NCBI RefSeq assembly: GCF_027497255.1
Contig: NZ_CP114903.1
Span: forward strand, 2,232,001 to 2,296,000
Direction of reading: 5' to 3'
Source: Micromonospora sp. WMMD882
GTDB taxonomy: Bacteria; Actinomycetota; Actinomycetes; Mycobacteriales; Micromonosporaceae
Length of the DNA stretch: 64,000 nt
A model generated the notes under the pieces. The model searched no databases and had not been told where the DNA came from. It worked only from the letters and a program-made list of their open reading frames with translations. This document shows, piece after piece, positions 8,679-16,916 of this stretch (the first letter of the stretch is position 1; each line of letters starts with the position of its first letter). Made by a program: the position numbers and the translations under genes.

Positions 8679-9627
8679 CGCTGCTCCGCACCGCCCGTTC
8701 CGCCTCCTCCACCGCCGCCAGCACCCGGTCGACGGGGAGCGCCGCCATGCTCGGATGCGCTCCCACCCCGTCCCAGGCGGGGTGACCCGGCCCGGCGTCG
8801 GTGGCCGGGCCGGCCCACAGCGCCCGATGCCGGGGGCGGTCGGCGGGCGGCCCCCAGCGGGCCGGCGGCACCGGCCCGAACAGCACCACCGACGGGGTGC
8901 CGTAGCCGGTGGCCAGGTGGGCGACGCCGGTGTCCCCGCTGATCACCAGCCGGGCGTGCGCGACCAGCGCGGCCAGCTCGGCCAGCCCGGTCCGGCCGGC
9001 GAGCACCGCCGCCGGCGGCAGACCGGCCCGGCGGGCCACCTGCTCGGCGACCGCCCGCTCCACCGGCGAGCCGGTCACCACCATCCGGTGTCCCCGCCGG
9101 GCCAGACGGCCGGCGACGGCCGCGAACCGGCTCGGCGACCAGCGCTTCGCCGGGACCTTCGTGCCGGGATGCACGACGGTGACGCCGACCGGGATCCGTT
9201 GCGGCGCGGGTCGGGCCAGGGCCAGGTCGCCCGGGTCGGCCGGCAGGTCGTGCCAGCTCAGCAACCGGCACCAGCGGCGCACCTCGTGCTCGCGGTCGTC
9301 CCACTCCGGGCCGTCCCGGTGCCCGGCGGCGGGGCAGCGGAAGGCGAGCAACCGGCCCGGGGCGGTGGCGGCCAGCAGGTGGTGCGAGCGCGGACCGCGA
9401 CCGTGCAGGTTGACCGCCAGCTCCGGGGGCCGGCCCACGTCGAGGGCGGTCAGGCCGTCGGTGGGCAGCACCCGGTCGATCCCGCCGACCAGCTCCGCCA
9501 GCGGGGTCAGCCAGCCGGGCGCGGCCAGCGCCAGCTCCCGGTCCGGGTACGCGGCGCGCAGCGCGCGCAGCGCGGGCACGGCGGTGGCGAGGTCGCCCAC
9601 GCCGAGCGCGCGCAGCACCAGGATCAC
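8662..9627 (-). CDS. Glycosyltransferase family 9, ADP-heptose:acceptor heptosyltransferase-like
   Basis: 321 residues. The N-terminus ILVLRALGVGDLATAVPALRAL is the GT9 start, and VISGDTGVAHLATGYGTPSVVLFGP is the conserved C-terminal nucleotide-sugar pocket of WaaC/WaaF-type enzymes. The GTG at 9627 overlaps the stop of the upstream SDR gene as GTGA. In Gram-negative bacteria this family transfers heptose from ADP-heptose to the LPS core. Here an ADP-heptose supply is encoded in the same operon, so the donor is probably ADP-heptose and the acceptor is unknown. A longer open frame upstream exists but is a shadow of the SDR gene. Confidence 0.88.
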   Translation of the reverse strand: MILVLRALGVGDLATAVPALRALRAAYPDRELALAAPGWLTPLAELVGGIDRVLPTDGLTALDVGRPPELAVNLHGRGPRSHHLLAATAPGRLLAFRCPAAGHRDGPEWDDREHEVRRWCRLLSWHDLPADPGDLALARPAPQRIPVGVTVVHPGTKVPAKRWSPSRFAAVAGRLARRGHRMVVTGSPVERAVAEQVARRAGLPPAAVLAGRTGLAELAALVAHARLVISGDTGVAHLATGYGTPSVVLFGPVPPARWGPPADRPRHRALWAGPATDAGPGHPAWDGVGAHPSMAALPVDRVLAAVEEAERAVRSSGAVTA

Positions 9628-10325
9628 GGGTACGAGGTCTCCTGCTCGGCGCAGACGACCAGCTCGCGTACCGCGCATCCGGCCGGCTGGCCGAGCGCGA
9701 ACAGCACGGCGGCGGCCACGTCGGCGGGCTCGTTGAGGGCGGCGTCCGGTCCCGGCCGGTAACGCGTGTCGCGGTCGTCGAAGAAGGCGGTGCGCATGCC
9801 GCCCGGGATGAGCAGGGTCACCCCCACCGCGCCGGCCAGCTCCGCCGCGAGGGCCCGGGTGAACCCCACCACGCCGAACTTCGCCGCACAGTACGCGGTG
9901 GCGTCGCCGACCGCCTTGACGCCCAGCGTGGACGCGACGGTGACCACCGTGCCCCGGGCGGCGACCAGGAACGGCAGGGCGGCCCGGATCACCGCGGCGG
10001 TGGCCAGCAGGTCGACGGTGACGACCCGCTCCCAGGTCTCGCCGGGCACGTCGGCGAGCCGGCCGGGCACGTCCACGCCGGCGGCGGTGACCACCGCGTC
10101 CAGCCCGCCGGACCGCTCGGCCAGCTCCCGGGTGGCCGCCTCGGCGGCCCGGGTGTCGGCCAGGTCGCACTCGATCCAGGGCACGCCGTCGCCGGGCGCC
10201 TGCCGGTCGAGCACCACCGGCCGGCCCCCGGCCCGCGCCACCGCGGCGACCACCGCCGCGCCGAGACCGCTGGCGCCGCCGGTGACCAGGACCGTCGACC
10301 CCTCGGTGAGGGAACCGCTGCTCAT
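9624..10325 (-). CDS. Short-chain dehydrogenase/reductase in the heptose operon
   Basis: 233 residues. The N-terminal NAD(P)-binding motif is TGGASGLG, the NxAG-type segment reads TAAGVD, and the active site is YCAAK with an upstream serine in VASTLG. This is a classical SDR of about 250 residues, not an extended SDR such as HldD (about 310 residues), so it is unlikely to be the heptose 6-epimerase. It overlaps hldE by ATGA (10322-10325) and the downstream GT9 gene by GTGA. Oxidation or reduction of a heptose or of the finished glycan unit is plausible but is inference. Confidence 0.85.
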   Translation of the reverse strand: MSSGSLTEGSTVLVTGGASGLGAAVVAAVARAGGRPVVLDRQAPGDGVPWIECDLADTRAAEAATRELAERSGGLDAVVTAAGVDVPGRLADVPGETWERVVTVDLLATAAVIRAALPFLVAARGTVVTVASTLGVKAVGDATAYCAAKFGVVGFTRALAAELAGAVGVTLLIPGGMRTAFFDDRDTRYRPGPDAALNEPADVAAAVLFALGQPAGCAVRELVVCAEQETSYP

Positions 10326-11815
10326 CGTGCTCCTTCCCGGCGCCGGCCGGTCGGGCCGACGCCCCCGGTCGGCACGGCGGACGCCCGGTCGCGGCCCCGG
10401 TCGCCGTCGGCGCCGGCCACGGCGATCAGGTCGGTGGTGGAACGGCCGGCCAGGTACGGCACGACCACGGTGTGCCCGCCCCAGCGGCGCAGGATCTCGG
10501 CCTCCGGCAGCACCGGAGGGTCGCCGGCGCCGGTGGCGTAGTCGCCGCCCTTGACCCAGACGTCCGGCCGGAGCCAGGACAGCGCGGCGTGCGGGGTCGG
10601 CTCGTCGAAGACCAGCACCGCGTCGACACAGCCGAGCGCGGCGAGGACCCGGCTGCGGTCGCCCTGCGGCACGACCGGCCGGCGCGGCCCCTTGAGCCCG
10701 GCGACGCTGGCGTCGGAGTTGACGCAGACCACCAGGCAGTCACCCAACCGTCGGGCGGCCTGGAGGGTGGCGACGTGTCCGGCGTGCAGCAGGTCGAAGC
10801 AGCCACCGGTGGCCACGACGGTGCCACCGGCCGCCCGGACCGCGCCGACGAGGGCGCCGACGGCCGCCGCGCCGATCCGGTCCCCGTCGCCGGTGAAGGC
10901 GGTCGGGGCCGGCGGCTCCGGTCGGGCCGGCAGCACCCCGGCCACGCCCCCGGCCGCCACGTACGCCGAGGCCTCCGCCACCGCCTCCTGCACCGCCTCG
11001 GACACCAGCGCGCCCCGGGCCAGGGCGGTCACGGCGGTCGCGGCGAACCGGTCCCCGGCCCCGCAGGTGTCCCCCTCCGCGCTGGTGGGGGCCGGCACCA
11101 CCAGCGGGGTCGAGCCGGCGTGGCAGAGCAGCGCGCCGTCGCCGCCCAGCGTCACCGCCACCGCGCCCACCTGCCACCGGTGGCGGAGCCCCTGCGCGCC
11201 GCGCGCGGCAGTGGCCAGCCGGGACGGCCCCGGCGGGACCTCCGCCAACTCGCGGGCCTCCGTCTCGTTCGGGGTGACCAGGCGCGCGCCGGGCACGGCG
11301 GCCGGGCCACGCGGATGCGGATCCCAGACCACCGGGGCGGCCGTGGCCGCCAGGGCGGCGCGCAGCGCCGGCTGCCGGGCCACCCCCCGGCCGTAGTCGC
11401 TGACCAGCACCGCGGACGCCTGCCCGAACAGCCGCAGCACCGCCTCGCCCGGCTCGCCCGGCGCCCCGGCCACCCCACCCCGGTCGTGCCGGAGCAGCAC
11501 CCGGCCCCGGGCGTGCAACCGGATCTTCTCCGGGGTCGCGCCGGCCAGCGGCAGGGCGTGCACCTGCACCCCGGCGGCGGTCAGCAGACTGCTGATCCGG
11601 GCGCCGGCCGCGTCGTCGGCCAGCGCGGTCACCAGGGCCACCTCGACCCCCTGGGCGGCGACGAACAGCGCGGCGAGGCCCGCGCCGCCGGGCCGGTCGA
11701 CGTGCGCGGTCTCGTCCAGCACGGGCACCGGGGAGTCCGGGCAGAGCCGGTTCACCACCCCCTCGACGTCCCGGTCGAGCAGGACGTCGCCGACCACCAC
11801 CACCGGTCCGCTCAT
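10322..11815 (-). CDS. hldE: Bifunctional heptose-7-phosphate kinase / heptose-1-phosphate adenylyltransferase
   Basis: 497 residues, close to E. coli HldE (477). Residues ~1-300 are a PfkB/ribokinase-type kinase: VVVGDVLLDRDVEGVVNRL with PDSPVPVLD at the N-terminus, and the anion hole and catalytic Asp in CGAGDRF (252-257). Residues ~330-470 are a cytidylyltransferase-like domain with GGCFDLLHAGH (HAGH 344-347). The kinase makes D-glycero-beta-D-manno-heptose 1,7-bisphosphate and the second domain attaches AMP after dephosphorylation. Neighbours GmhA and GmhB supply the other steps. The start at 11815 overlaps the gmhA stop by four bases. The last ~30 residues are a basic, low-complexity tail. 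Confidence 0.92.
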   Translation of the reverse strand: MSGPVVVVGDVLLDRDVEGVVNRLCPDSPVPVLDETAHVDRPGGAGLAALFVAAQGVEVALVTALADDAAGARISSLLTAAGVQVHALPLAGATPEKIRLHARGRVLLRHDRGGVAGAPGEPGEAVLRLFGQASAVLVSDYGRGVARQPALRAALAATAAPVVWDPHPRGPAAVPGARLVTPNETEARELAEVPPGPSRLATAARGAQGLRHRWQVGAVAVTLGGDGALLCHAGSTPLVVPAPTSAEGDTCGAGDRFAATAVTALARGALVSEAVQEAVAEASAYVAAGGVAGVLPARPEPPAPTAFTGDGDRIGAAAVGALVGAVRAAGGTVVATGGCFDLLHAGHVATLQAARRLGDCLVVCVNSDASVAGLKGPRRPVVPQGDRSRVLAALGCVDAVLVFDEPTPHAALSWLRPDVWVKGGDYATGAGDPPVLPEAEILRRWGGHTVVVPYLAGRSTTDLIAVAGADGDRGRDRASAVPTGGVGPTGRRREGAR

Positions 11816-12462
11816 GCCGCCTCCCGTTCCGCGCCGTCGAGCACCACCTCCACGCCGACCGGGGTCTCCCGGCCGGCCGGGTCGGCCGCCGGCGTCGACA
11901 GCGCCCGGTCGACGTGCTCGCAGAGCACGTGCACCGACACCAGGTGCAGCTCCTGGACGATCTGGCCGTCCGGGGCGGCGACGGCCAGCACGTCGTGGCA
12001 GGCGTCGGCGAGCGGGTTGGGGGTCGGGCCGGTCATCGCCCAGCAGCGCAGCCCGGCGGCCCGGCCGGCGACGGCGGCGGCCAGCAGGTTGCCGCTGGTC
12101 CCGCTGGTGGACAGCAGCAGCAGGATGTCCCCGGGACGGCCGTGGGCGCGTACCTGCCGGGCGAAGACCTCGTCGTAGCCGTAGTCGTTGCCGATCGCGG
12201 TGAGCGCGCTGGTCTCGGCGTGCAACGCCAACGCGGACAGCGGCTGCCGGTCGTGCCGCAGCTTCCCGACCAGCTCGGCGGTCAGGTGCTGGGCCTCGGC
12301 GGCGCTGCCGCCATTGCCGGCGACCAGCAGCCGGCCGCCGCCGGCCAGCGTGGCCGCCAACTCCTCGCCCCACCCGGCCAGCCGGGTCGCCGCCCGCCGG
12401 TACGCCGGCAGCGCCACCGCCAGGTCGGCCAGGTGCGCCTCCAACACCGTGGGGGCCGTCAT
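11812..12462 (-). CDS. gmhA: D-sedoheptulose-7-phosphate isomerase
   Basis: 216 residues, a single SIS domain. The sugar-phosphate loop GNGGSAAEAQHLTAELVGK is almost identical to that of GmhA. LLLSTSGTSGNL is the second phosphate-binding loop, and the catalytic Glu/His region reads IVQELHLVSVHVLCEHV. It converts sedoheptulose 7-phosphate, from the pentose phosphate pathway, into D-glycero-D-manno-heptose 7-phosphate, the first committed heptose step. The ATG at 12462 shares a base with the upstream stop (TGATG), so it is translationally coupled. The C-terminal ~25 residues after ALSTPAADP are an extra tail compared with Gram-negative GmhA. Confidence 0.92.
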   Translation of the reverse strand: MTAPTVLEAHLADLAVALPAYRRAATRLAGWGEELAATLAGGGRLLVAGNGGSAAEAQHLTAELVGKLRHDRQPLSALALHAETSALTAIGNDYGYDEVFARQVRAHGRPGDILLLLSTSGTSGNLLAAAVAGRAAGLRCWAMTGPTPNPLADACHDVLAVAAPDGQIVQELHLVSVHVLCEHVDRALSTPAADPAGRETPVGVEVVLDGAEREAA

Positions 12463-13667
12463 CAGGCGACCACCCGGGTCGGTCGGCGCACCGCCGCGTA
12501 CACCTCGACGAGCTGGGTGGCGGTCCGGGCCCAGGAGTAGCGGTCCCGGGCCCGCTCCACCGCGGCGGTGGCGTACGCGAAGCGGCGGTCGGAGTCGGCG
12601 AGCAGCCCCCGCAGCGCCGCGCCGAGCGCGGCCGGGTCCCGGGGCGGCACCAGGTCCCCGGTGAGCCCGTCGACCACGGTGTCCACGATCCCGCCGACCG
12701 CGGCGCCCACCACGGGCACCCCGCAGGCCATCCCCTCCAGCGGGGTCAGCCCGAACGGCTCGTACCAGGGGGCGGCCACCAGCACGTCGGCGGAGCGGTA
12801 CCAGCGGGCCATCTCCTCCCGGGGCGCCGCCCCGACCAGCCGTACCCGGTCGGCGACGCCGCAGGAGGCGGCGATCGCGCGCAACCGGCGGGCGTGCGGG
12901 TCGTCGTCGACCGCGCCGGCCGGCGGCCCGCCCACCACCACGCACTCGGCGTCCGGCACCGCCGGCAACGCCCGGATCACGTCCTGGAAGCCCTTACGTT
13001 CGACCAGCCGGCCCACGGTCAGCACCCGCGGCCGGGCGGGATCACGGTCGGCGACCGGCCCCACCGGGGAGAACGTCTCCAGGTTGACCCCGGACGGGAC
13101 GACCGTCATCCGGGACCGGGGCACCCCCATGGCGACCAGTTCCCGTACCTCGTCGCGGCTCTGCACGACCACCCGGTCCACGGCCACCCCGAGGGCGCGC
13201 TCGTAGTCGACCCGGCCGGCCGGGCTGGTGTCGGCCGCCCCCTGGTGGCGTCGTTTCACGGTGCCCAGCGCGTGGTACGTGAGCACCACCGGCACGCCGG
13301 CCCGCCGGCCGGCGCCCAACGCGGCCAGCCCGCTCATCCAGAAGTGCGCGTGCGCCACCTCCGGCGTCCAGTCCGCGCCCCACCGCCGGACCAGCCAGTC
13401 GCTGAACGCCGGCATGTACGGCAGCAGGGTGTCCTTGCCGACCGGCTCGGCCGGGCCGGCGGGCACGTGCACCACCTCGTACCCCTCGGCGGCGCGGACG
13501 CTGACCGGCAGCGCGACGGAGTCCCGGCGGGTGTAGACGCGGACCTCGTGGCCGGCGGCGGCGAGCGCGGCGGCCAGCTCCGCGACGTGGGTGTTCTGCC
13601 CACCGGCGTCCTCGCCGCCGAGGACGGCGAGCGGGCTGGCGTGCTCCGAGATCAGCGCGACGCGCAT
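12462..13667 (-). CDS. GT4-type (GT-B fold) glycosyltransferase
   Basis: 401 residues. The N-terminus ISEHASPLAVLGGEDAGGQ followed by NTHVAELAAAL is the sugar-acceptor domain of sucrose-synthase/MshA-like GT4 enzymes. The C-terminal Rossmann domain has VLTVGRLVERKGFQDVIRAL and the E-x7-E donor motif EPFGLTPLEGMACGVPVV. It uses a nucleotide sugar, with retention, on an unknown acceptor. The ATG at 13667 follows a perfect GGAGGAGG and lies 16 bases inside the previous gene. In the heptose operon it is likely to extend the same glycan. Confidence 0.9.
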   Translation of the reverse strand: MRVALISEHASPLAVLGGEDAGGQNTHVAELAAALAAAGHEVRVYTRRDSVALPVSVRAAEGYEVVHVPAGPAEPVGKDTLLPYMPAFSDWLVRRWGADWTPEVAHAHFWMSGLAALGAGRRAGVPVVLTYHALGTVKRRHQGAADTSPAGRVDYERALGVAVDRVVVQSRDEVRELVAMGVPRSRMTVVPSGVNLETFSPVGPVADRDPARPRVLTVGRLVERKGFQDVIRALPAVPDAECVVVGGPPAGAVDDDPHARRLRAIAASCGVADRVRLVGAAPREEMARWYRSADVLVAAPWYEPFGLTPLEGMACGVPVVGAAVGGIVDTVVDGLTGDLVPPRDPAALGAALRGLLADSDRRFAYATAAVERARDRYSWARTATQLVEVYAAVRRPTRVVA

Positions 13668-14626
13668 GCTTCCTCCTCCAGCAGCCGGTCCCAGTCGCCG
13701 AGGAATCGGTCCAGCCCGTACCGGGCCCCGGCCGCCGCGCGGGCCTGCGCGCCCGTCCGGGCGGCGGCGTCCGGCTCGGCCAGGAACCGGCGGGCCCCGG
13801 CCAGCAGGGTGTCGATCCGGGTGGAGAGCACGCCCGCGTCGGGTGGCACCGCCAGCACCGCCTCGGTGCTGGCCAGCACGACCACCGGCATGCCCATGGT
13901 CATCGCCTCGACCAGGCTCAACCCGAGCGAGGTCCACCGGCACAGGTGCAGGTACGCCCGCCGCCGGCCCAGCTCGGCGTGCATCCGTTCCTGCGGCACG
14001 TCGTCGTGGCTGGTCAGCCGGTCGGGGGGCAGGCCCAGCCGGTCGGCCAGCCCGGCCACCCCCATGCCGAAGACGTCCAGCGGGGCGAGCTCGGCGAACC
14101 GGGGCAGCAGGTCGGTGCCGGTGACCCGCCACCGGCGCACCGGCTCGTTGACCACCACCGCCAGCCGGTCCAGTTCCCCGGTGTACGTCGCCCGGGGCGG
14201 CACGACACCGTGCTCCACCACCGTGGCGCGGGTGTCGCCGGTGTCCCAGAACAGCGCGTTGAAGTGGGTGACGTGCGCGATCAGCAGGTCGTCCCGGTCG
14301 GCCATCGGGTGCCGGGAGTTCGGCACGTCCCCCTTCGGGGTGTTGTGCTCCACGTACACCACCGGCACGTCCCGGCCCGGCCGGCGGCCCAGCCACCGCT
14401 CGGCCAACTCCCACTCCTGCGGCCGTTGCAGGATCAGCACGTCCACGTCGGCGCGCCGCAGCTCGTCCGGCGTCACCTCCACCACGCTGTCCGGCCACCG
14501 ATAGGTGCGCGCCCGACCGAGCCCGTACGGGCCCCGGTCCGGCGTCACCGGCACCAGGTATCGGTGCTTGCCGTGCACGAACGCCGTGGTCCACGAGCCG
14601 TGCACGTGCCAGAGCAGGACGTTCAC
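13652..14626 (-). CDS. Glycosyltransferase, GT-B fold, in the heptose operon
   Basis: 324 residues from a GTG at 14626 that overlaps the upstream stop as GTGA. The N-terminal half (NVLLWHVHGSWTTAFVHGKH, then VDVLILQRPQEWELAERWL and VYVEHNTPKGDVPN) is characteristic of a small glycosyltransferase group in heptose/LPS-like loci. The C-terminal half ends with TSLGLSLVEAMTMGMPVVV, a GT4-like donor motif with a glutamate. Donor and acceptor are unknown. Position between the GmhB fusion and the GT4 gene implies work on the same glycan. Confidence 0.82.
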   Translation of the reverse strand: MNVLLWHVHGSWTTAFVHGKHRYLVPVTPDRGPYGLGRARTYRWPDSVVEVTPDELRRADVDVLILQRPQEWELAERWLGRRPGRDVPVVYVEHNTPKGDVPNSRHPMADRDDLLIAHVTHFNALFWDTGDTRATVVEHGVVPPRATYTGELDRLAVVVNEPVRRWRVTGTDLLPRFAELAPLDVFGMGVAGLADRLGLPPDRLTSHDDVPQERMHAELGRRRAYLHLCRWTSLGLSLVEAMTMGMPVVVLASTEAVLAVPPDAGVLSTRIDTLLAGARRFLAEPDAAARTGAQARAAAGARYGLDRFLGDWDRLLEEEACASR

Positions 14627-16338
14627 CGGCCACCCCCCGCCACCGGACGCCCACCGGGCCGACGGCCGGTGGGTCGGACGCCGAGCAGGCGCACCGCCCC
14701 GACCACCTCGGCGGGGTCGACGTCGGAGAGGCAGGGGTGCCCCGGCACCGGGCAGCGGGCCGCGGCCCGGGTGTCCCGGCAGGCCGCGCCCGCGTCGCCG
14801 AGCCGCACGACCGGCACCCGGTACGGCCCCCACTGACCGAACGGCACCGTGGGCGCGAACAGGCTCACCACCGGCACGCCCAGCGCGGCGGCCAGGTGGG
14901 CGGGGCCGGTGTTGCCGACCACCACCGCCCCGGCGGCGGCGAGCACCGCGGCCAGGTCGGCGAGGCCGGTCCGGCCGCCCAGGTCGACCCCGCCGGCGGC
15001 GGCCACCCGGGCGGTCAGGTCGCGTTCGTCCGGCCCGCCGGTGACCACCACCCGGTGGCCGGCGGCGGCGAGCGCCGTCACGATCCCGGCGGCCAGGTCG
15101 GGCGGGCAGGCCCGGGCGGGCGCCGAGGACCCCGGATGCACCACCAGGTAGCCGGGCGGCGGCAGCGGCGGGGCCGGCCGGACGTCCGGGCGCAGCCGCA
15201 GCGCCGGATCGTCCCCGGTGGGCAGCCCGAAGCCGGCGGCGGCGGCGAGGGAGAGGGCCCGTTCCGGCTCCGGCACCCCCGGCGGCACCCGGTGCCGTAC
15301 GTCCAGCAGGGCCCCGGGGTAGTCGTCGCTGATCGCGCTGATCCGCCGGACGCCCGCCATCCGCAGCAGCACCGCCAGCGGCAACGCCGACTGGTGGTAC
15401 GAGGTGAACACGACCGCCTCGTCCGCGCCGACCCCGCTCAGCCGGGTCAGCAGCGCGGCCATCCCGACCCGGTCGACCGGGCCGGGCTCCGGGTCGATCC
15501 ACGGCAGCGGCCACTCGACGATCTCGTCCACCCCGGGCAGCAACGTGGCGGCGTCCCGCCCCCGGGGCCCGCACAGCAGCACCACCCGGCGCGCGCCGGC
15601 CGCCACCGCCCGGATCGCCGGCCCGGTGACCAGCACGTCGCCCGCCGAGTCGGCCCGTACCACCAGCACGGTCCCGGCCCGACGGGCGGCCCGGGGCGCG
15701 ACGGACGACTGCCGGCGCAGGATCTCCGCCGCCGCGCCCGGCAGATCGCGGGCCACGGTCGGCGCGGCGACGACCTCCTCGGCCCGGGTCACCGGGGTCG
15801 GCACCAGGATTCCGGTCGCCCCGGCGGCCAACGCGGCGGTCACGTCCCGACCGATGTCACCGACCACCACGCAGCGCCGGGGCGCGGTGCCGAGGTCCGC
15901 GGCGGCCCGCCGGACCAGCCCGGGCGCCGGCTTACGGCAGGAGCAGCCGTCGCCGTCGTCGTGCGGGCACACCTGCCAGGTGTCGAACGGGCCGAGCAGC
16001 TCCTCGATCCGGTCGTGCACCCGGCGCATGTCGGCGGCGGTGAACAGGCCACGCGCCAGGCCCGACTGGTTGGTGACGACGCCCAGGCGCAGCCCGGCGG
16101 CCCGCAGCCGGTCCACCGCCTCCCGCGCGCCCGGCATCGGCCGTACCTTGTCCGGGTCGCCGTTGTAGGGCACGTCCTCGATCAGGGTGCCGTCCCGGTC
16201 GAACAGCACCGCGTCGTACAGCGTCGCGCCCGGTCGTGCCGTGCCCCCGCCGGCCGGGGCGTGCTCGGCGACCGCCGGGGCAGCTTCCGGGCGCGTCCCG
16301 GCTGACCCGCGCTGATCCCGCTGATGGCCCCCTCGCAC
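14623..16338 (-). CDS. gmhB: Fusion of heptose-1,7-bisphosphate phosphatase (GmhB) and GT9 heptosyltransferase
   Basis: About 571 residues. Residues ~40-205 are a HAD phosphatase: FDRDGTLIED (catalytic Asp pair D47/D49), VVTNQSGLARG, and the GmhB zinc loop CPHDDGDGCSCRKPAPG. Residues ~215-560 are a GT9 heptosyltransferase: LVVRADSAGDVLVTGPAIRA, and VVVGNTGPAHLAAALGVPVVSLFAP. The first domain removes the 7-phosphate from heptose bisphosphate; the second transfers heptose. One chain could pass product through the pathway only after HldE adds AMP, so the fusion may reflect co-regulation rather than channelling. The GTG at 16338 is the best start; the chain before residue ~38 is disordered. It is the first gene of the operon. 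Confidence 0.88.
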   Translation of the reverse strand: MRGGHQRDQRGSAGTRPEAAPAVAEHAPAGGGTARPGATLYDAVLFDRDGTLIEDVPYNGDPDKVRPMPGAREAVDRLRAAGLRLGVVTNQSGLARGLFTAADMRRVHDRIEELLGPFDTWQVCPHDDGDGCSCRKPAPGLVRRAAADLGTAPRRCVVVGDIGRDVTAALAAGATGILVPTPVTRAEEVVAAPTVARDLPGAAAEILRRQSSVAPRAARRAGTVLVVRADSAGDVLVTGPAIRAVAAGARRVVLLCGPRGRDAATLLPGVDEIVEWPLPWIDPEPGPVDRVGMAALLTRLSGVGADEAVVFTSYHQSALPLAVLLRMAGVRRISAISDDYPGALLDVRHRVPPGVPEPERALSLAAAAGFGLPTGDDPALRLRPDVRPAPPLPPPGYLVVHPGSSAPARACPPDLAAGIVTALAAAGHRVVVTGGPDERDLTARVAAAGGVDLGGRTGLADLAAVLAAAGAVVVGNTGPAHLAAALGVPVVSLFAPTVPFGQWGPYRVPVVRLGDAGAACRDTRAAARCPVPGHPCLSDVDPAEVVGAVRLLGVRPTGRRPGGRPVAGGGR

Positions 16339-16472
16339 GGCGGGCGGGTTCCCGACGGTCGGGGGAGTAAACGTACGTCCCGGTGGGCGGTCCGACCGGA
16401 TGTCGGATCGCCGGACGGGCGACGCGGGGCGGGCGGGGTGTCGGGGACCGGGGTCGGGGGTATGGGGGGCCA

Positions 16473-16916
16473 GTGGCAATTGTGGAGAGAGTGATCGCAG
16501 CGCCCCCGCAGCAGGTCTTCGACGTGCTCGCCGACGGGTGGACGTACAGCGACTGGGTCGTCGGCACGGTGCACATGCGGGACGTGGACGACGACTGGCC
16601 GGCCGTCGGCAGCAAGCTGCACCACCGGGCGGGGCCGTGGCCGTTCTCGCTCAGCGACACCTCCACGGTGCTGGTCTGCGAGCCGCCCCGCAAGCTGGTC
16701 ATCCGGGCCGGGCTCTGGCCGGCCGGCGAGGCGCTCGTGGTGTTCATCCTCGAACCGGTCGGCGACGACGCCACCCGGGTCCGGATCGGCGAGGACTTCG
16801 CCGCCGGTCCGCTGCGCTGGGTCCGCAACAAGCTCAACGACCTGGTGCTCAAGCAGCGGAACAAGGAGACACTGAGCCGGCTCGCCGACATCGCCACCCG
16901 CCAGAAGGGGTCCTGA
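16473..16916 (+). CDS. SRPBCC (START/Bet v1-like) family protein
   Basis: 147 residues from a GTG at 16473 preceded by GGGGGG. The sequence VAIVERVIAAPPQQVFDVL opens a typical hydrophobic-ligand-binding SRPBCC fold, and TRVRIGEDFAAGPLRW is its last strand region. The C-terminal KLNDLVLKQRNKETLSRL is the long helix. The protein probably binds or handles a lipid or aromatic ligand. It is divergent from the heptose operon (134-bp gap) and is translationally coupled (TGATG) to the SDR gene downstream, so the two should act together. Confidence 0.85.
   Translation: MAIVERVIAAPPQQVFDVLADGWTYSDWVVGTVHMRDVDDDWPAVGSKLHHRAGPWPFSLSDTSTVLVCEPPRKLVIRAGLWPAGEALVVFILEPVGDDATRVRIGEDFAAGPLRWVRNKLNDLVLKQRNKETLSRLADIATRQKGS

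Noticed and set aside
12945..12945. Long N-terminal extensions of gmhA, hldE and the glycosyltransferases
   Set aside because: The upstream parts of these open frames are antisense-like or overlap the preceding genes; internal starts with overlaps fit the families.
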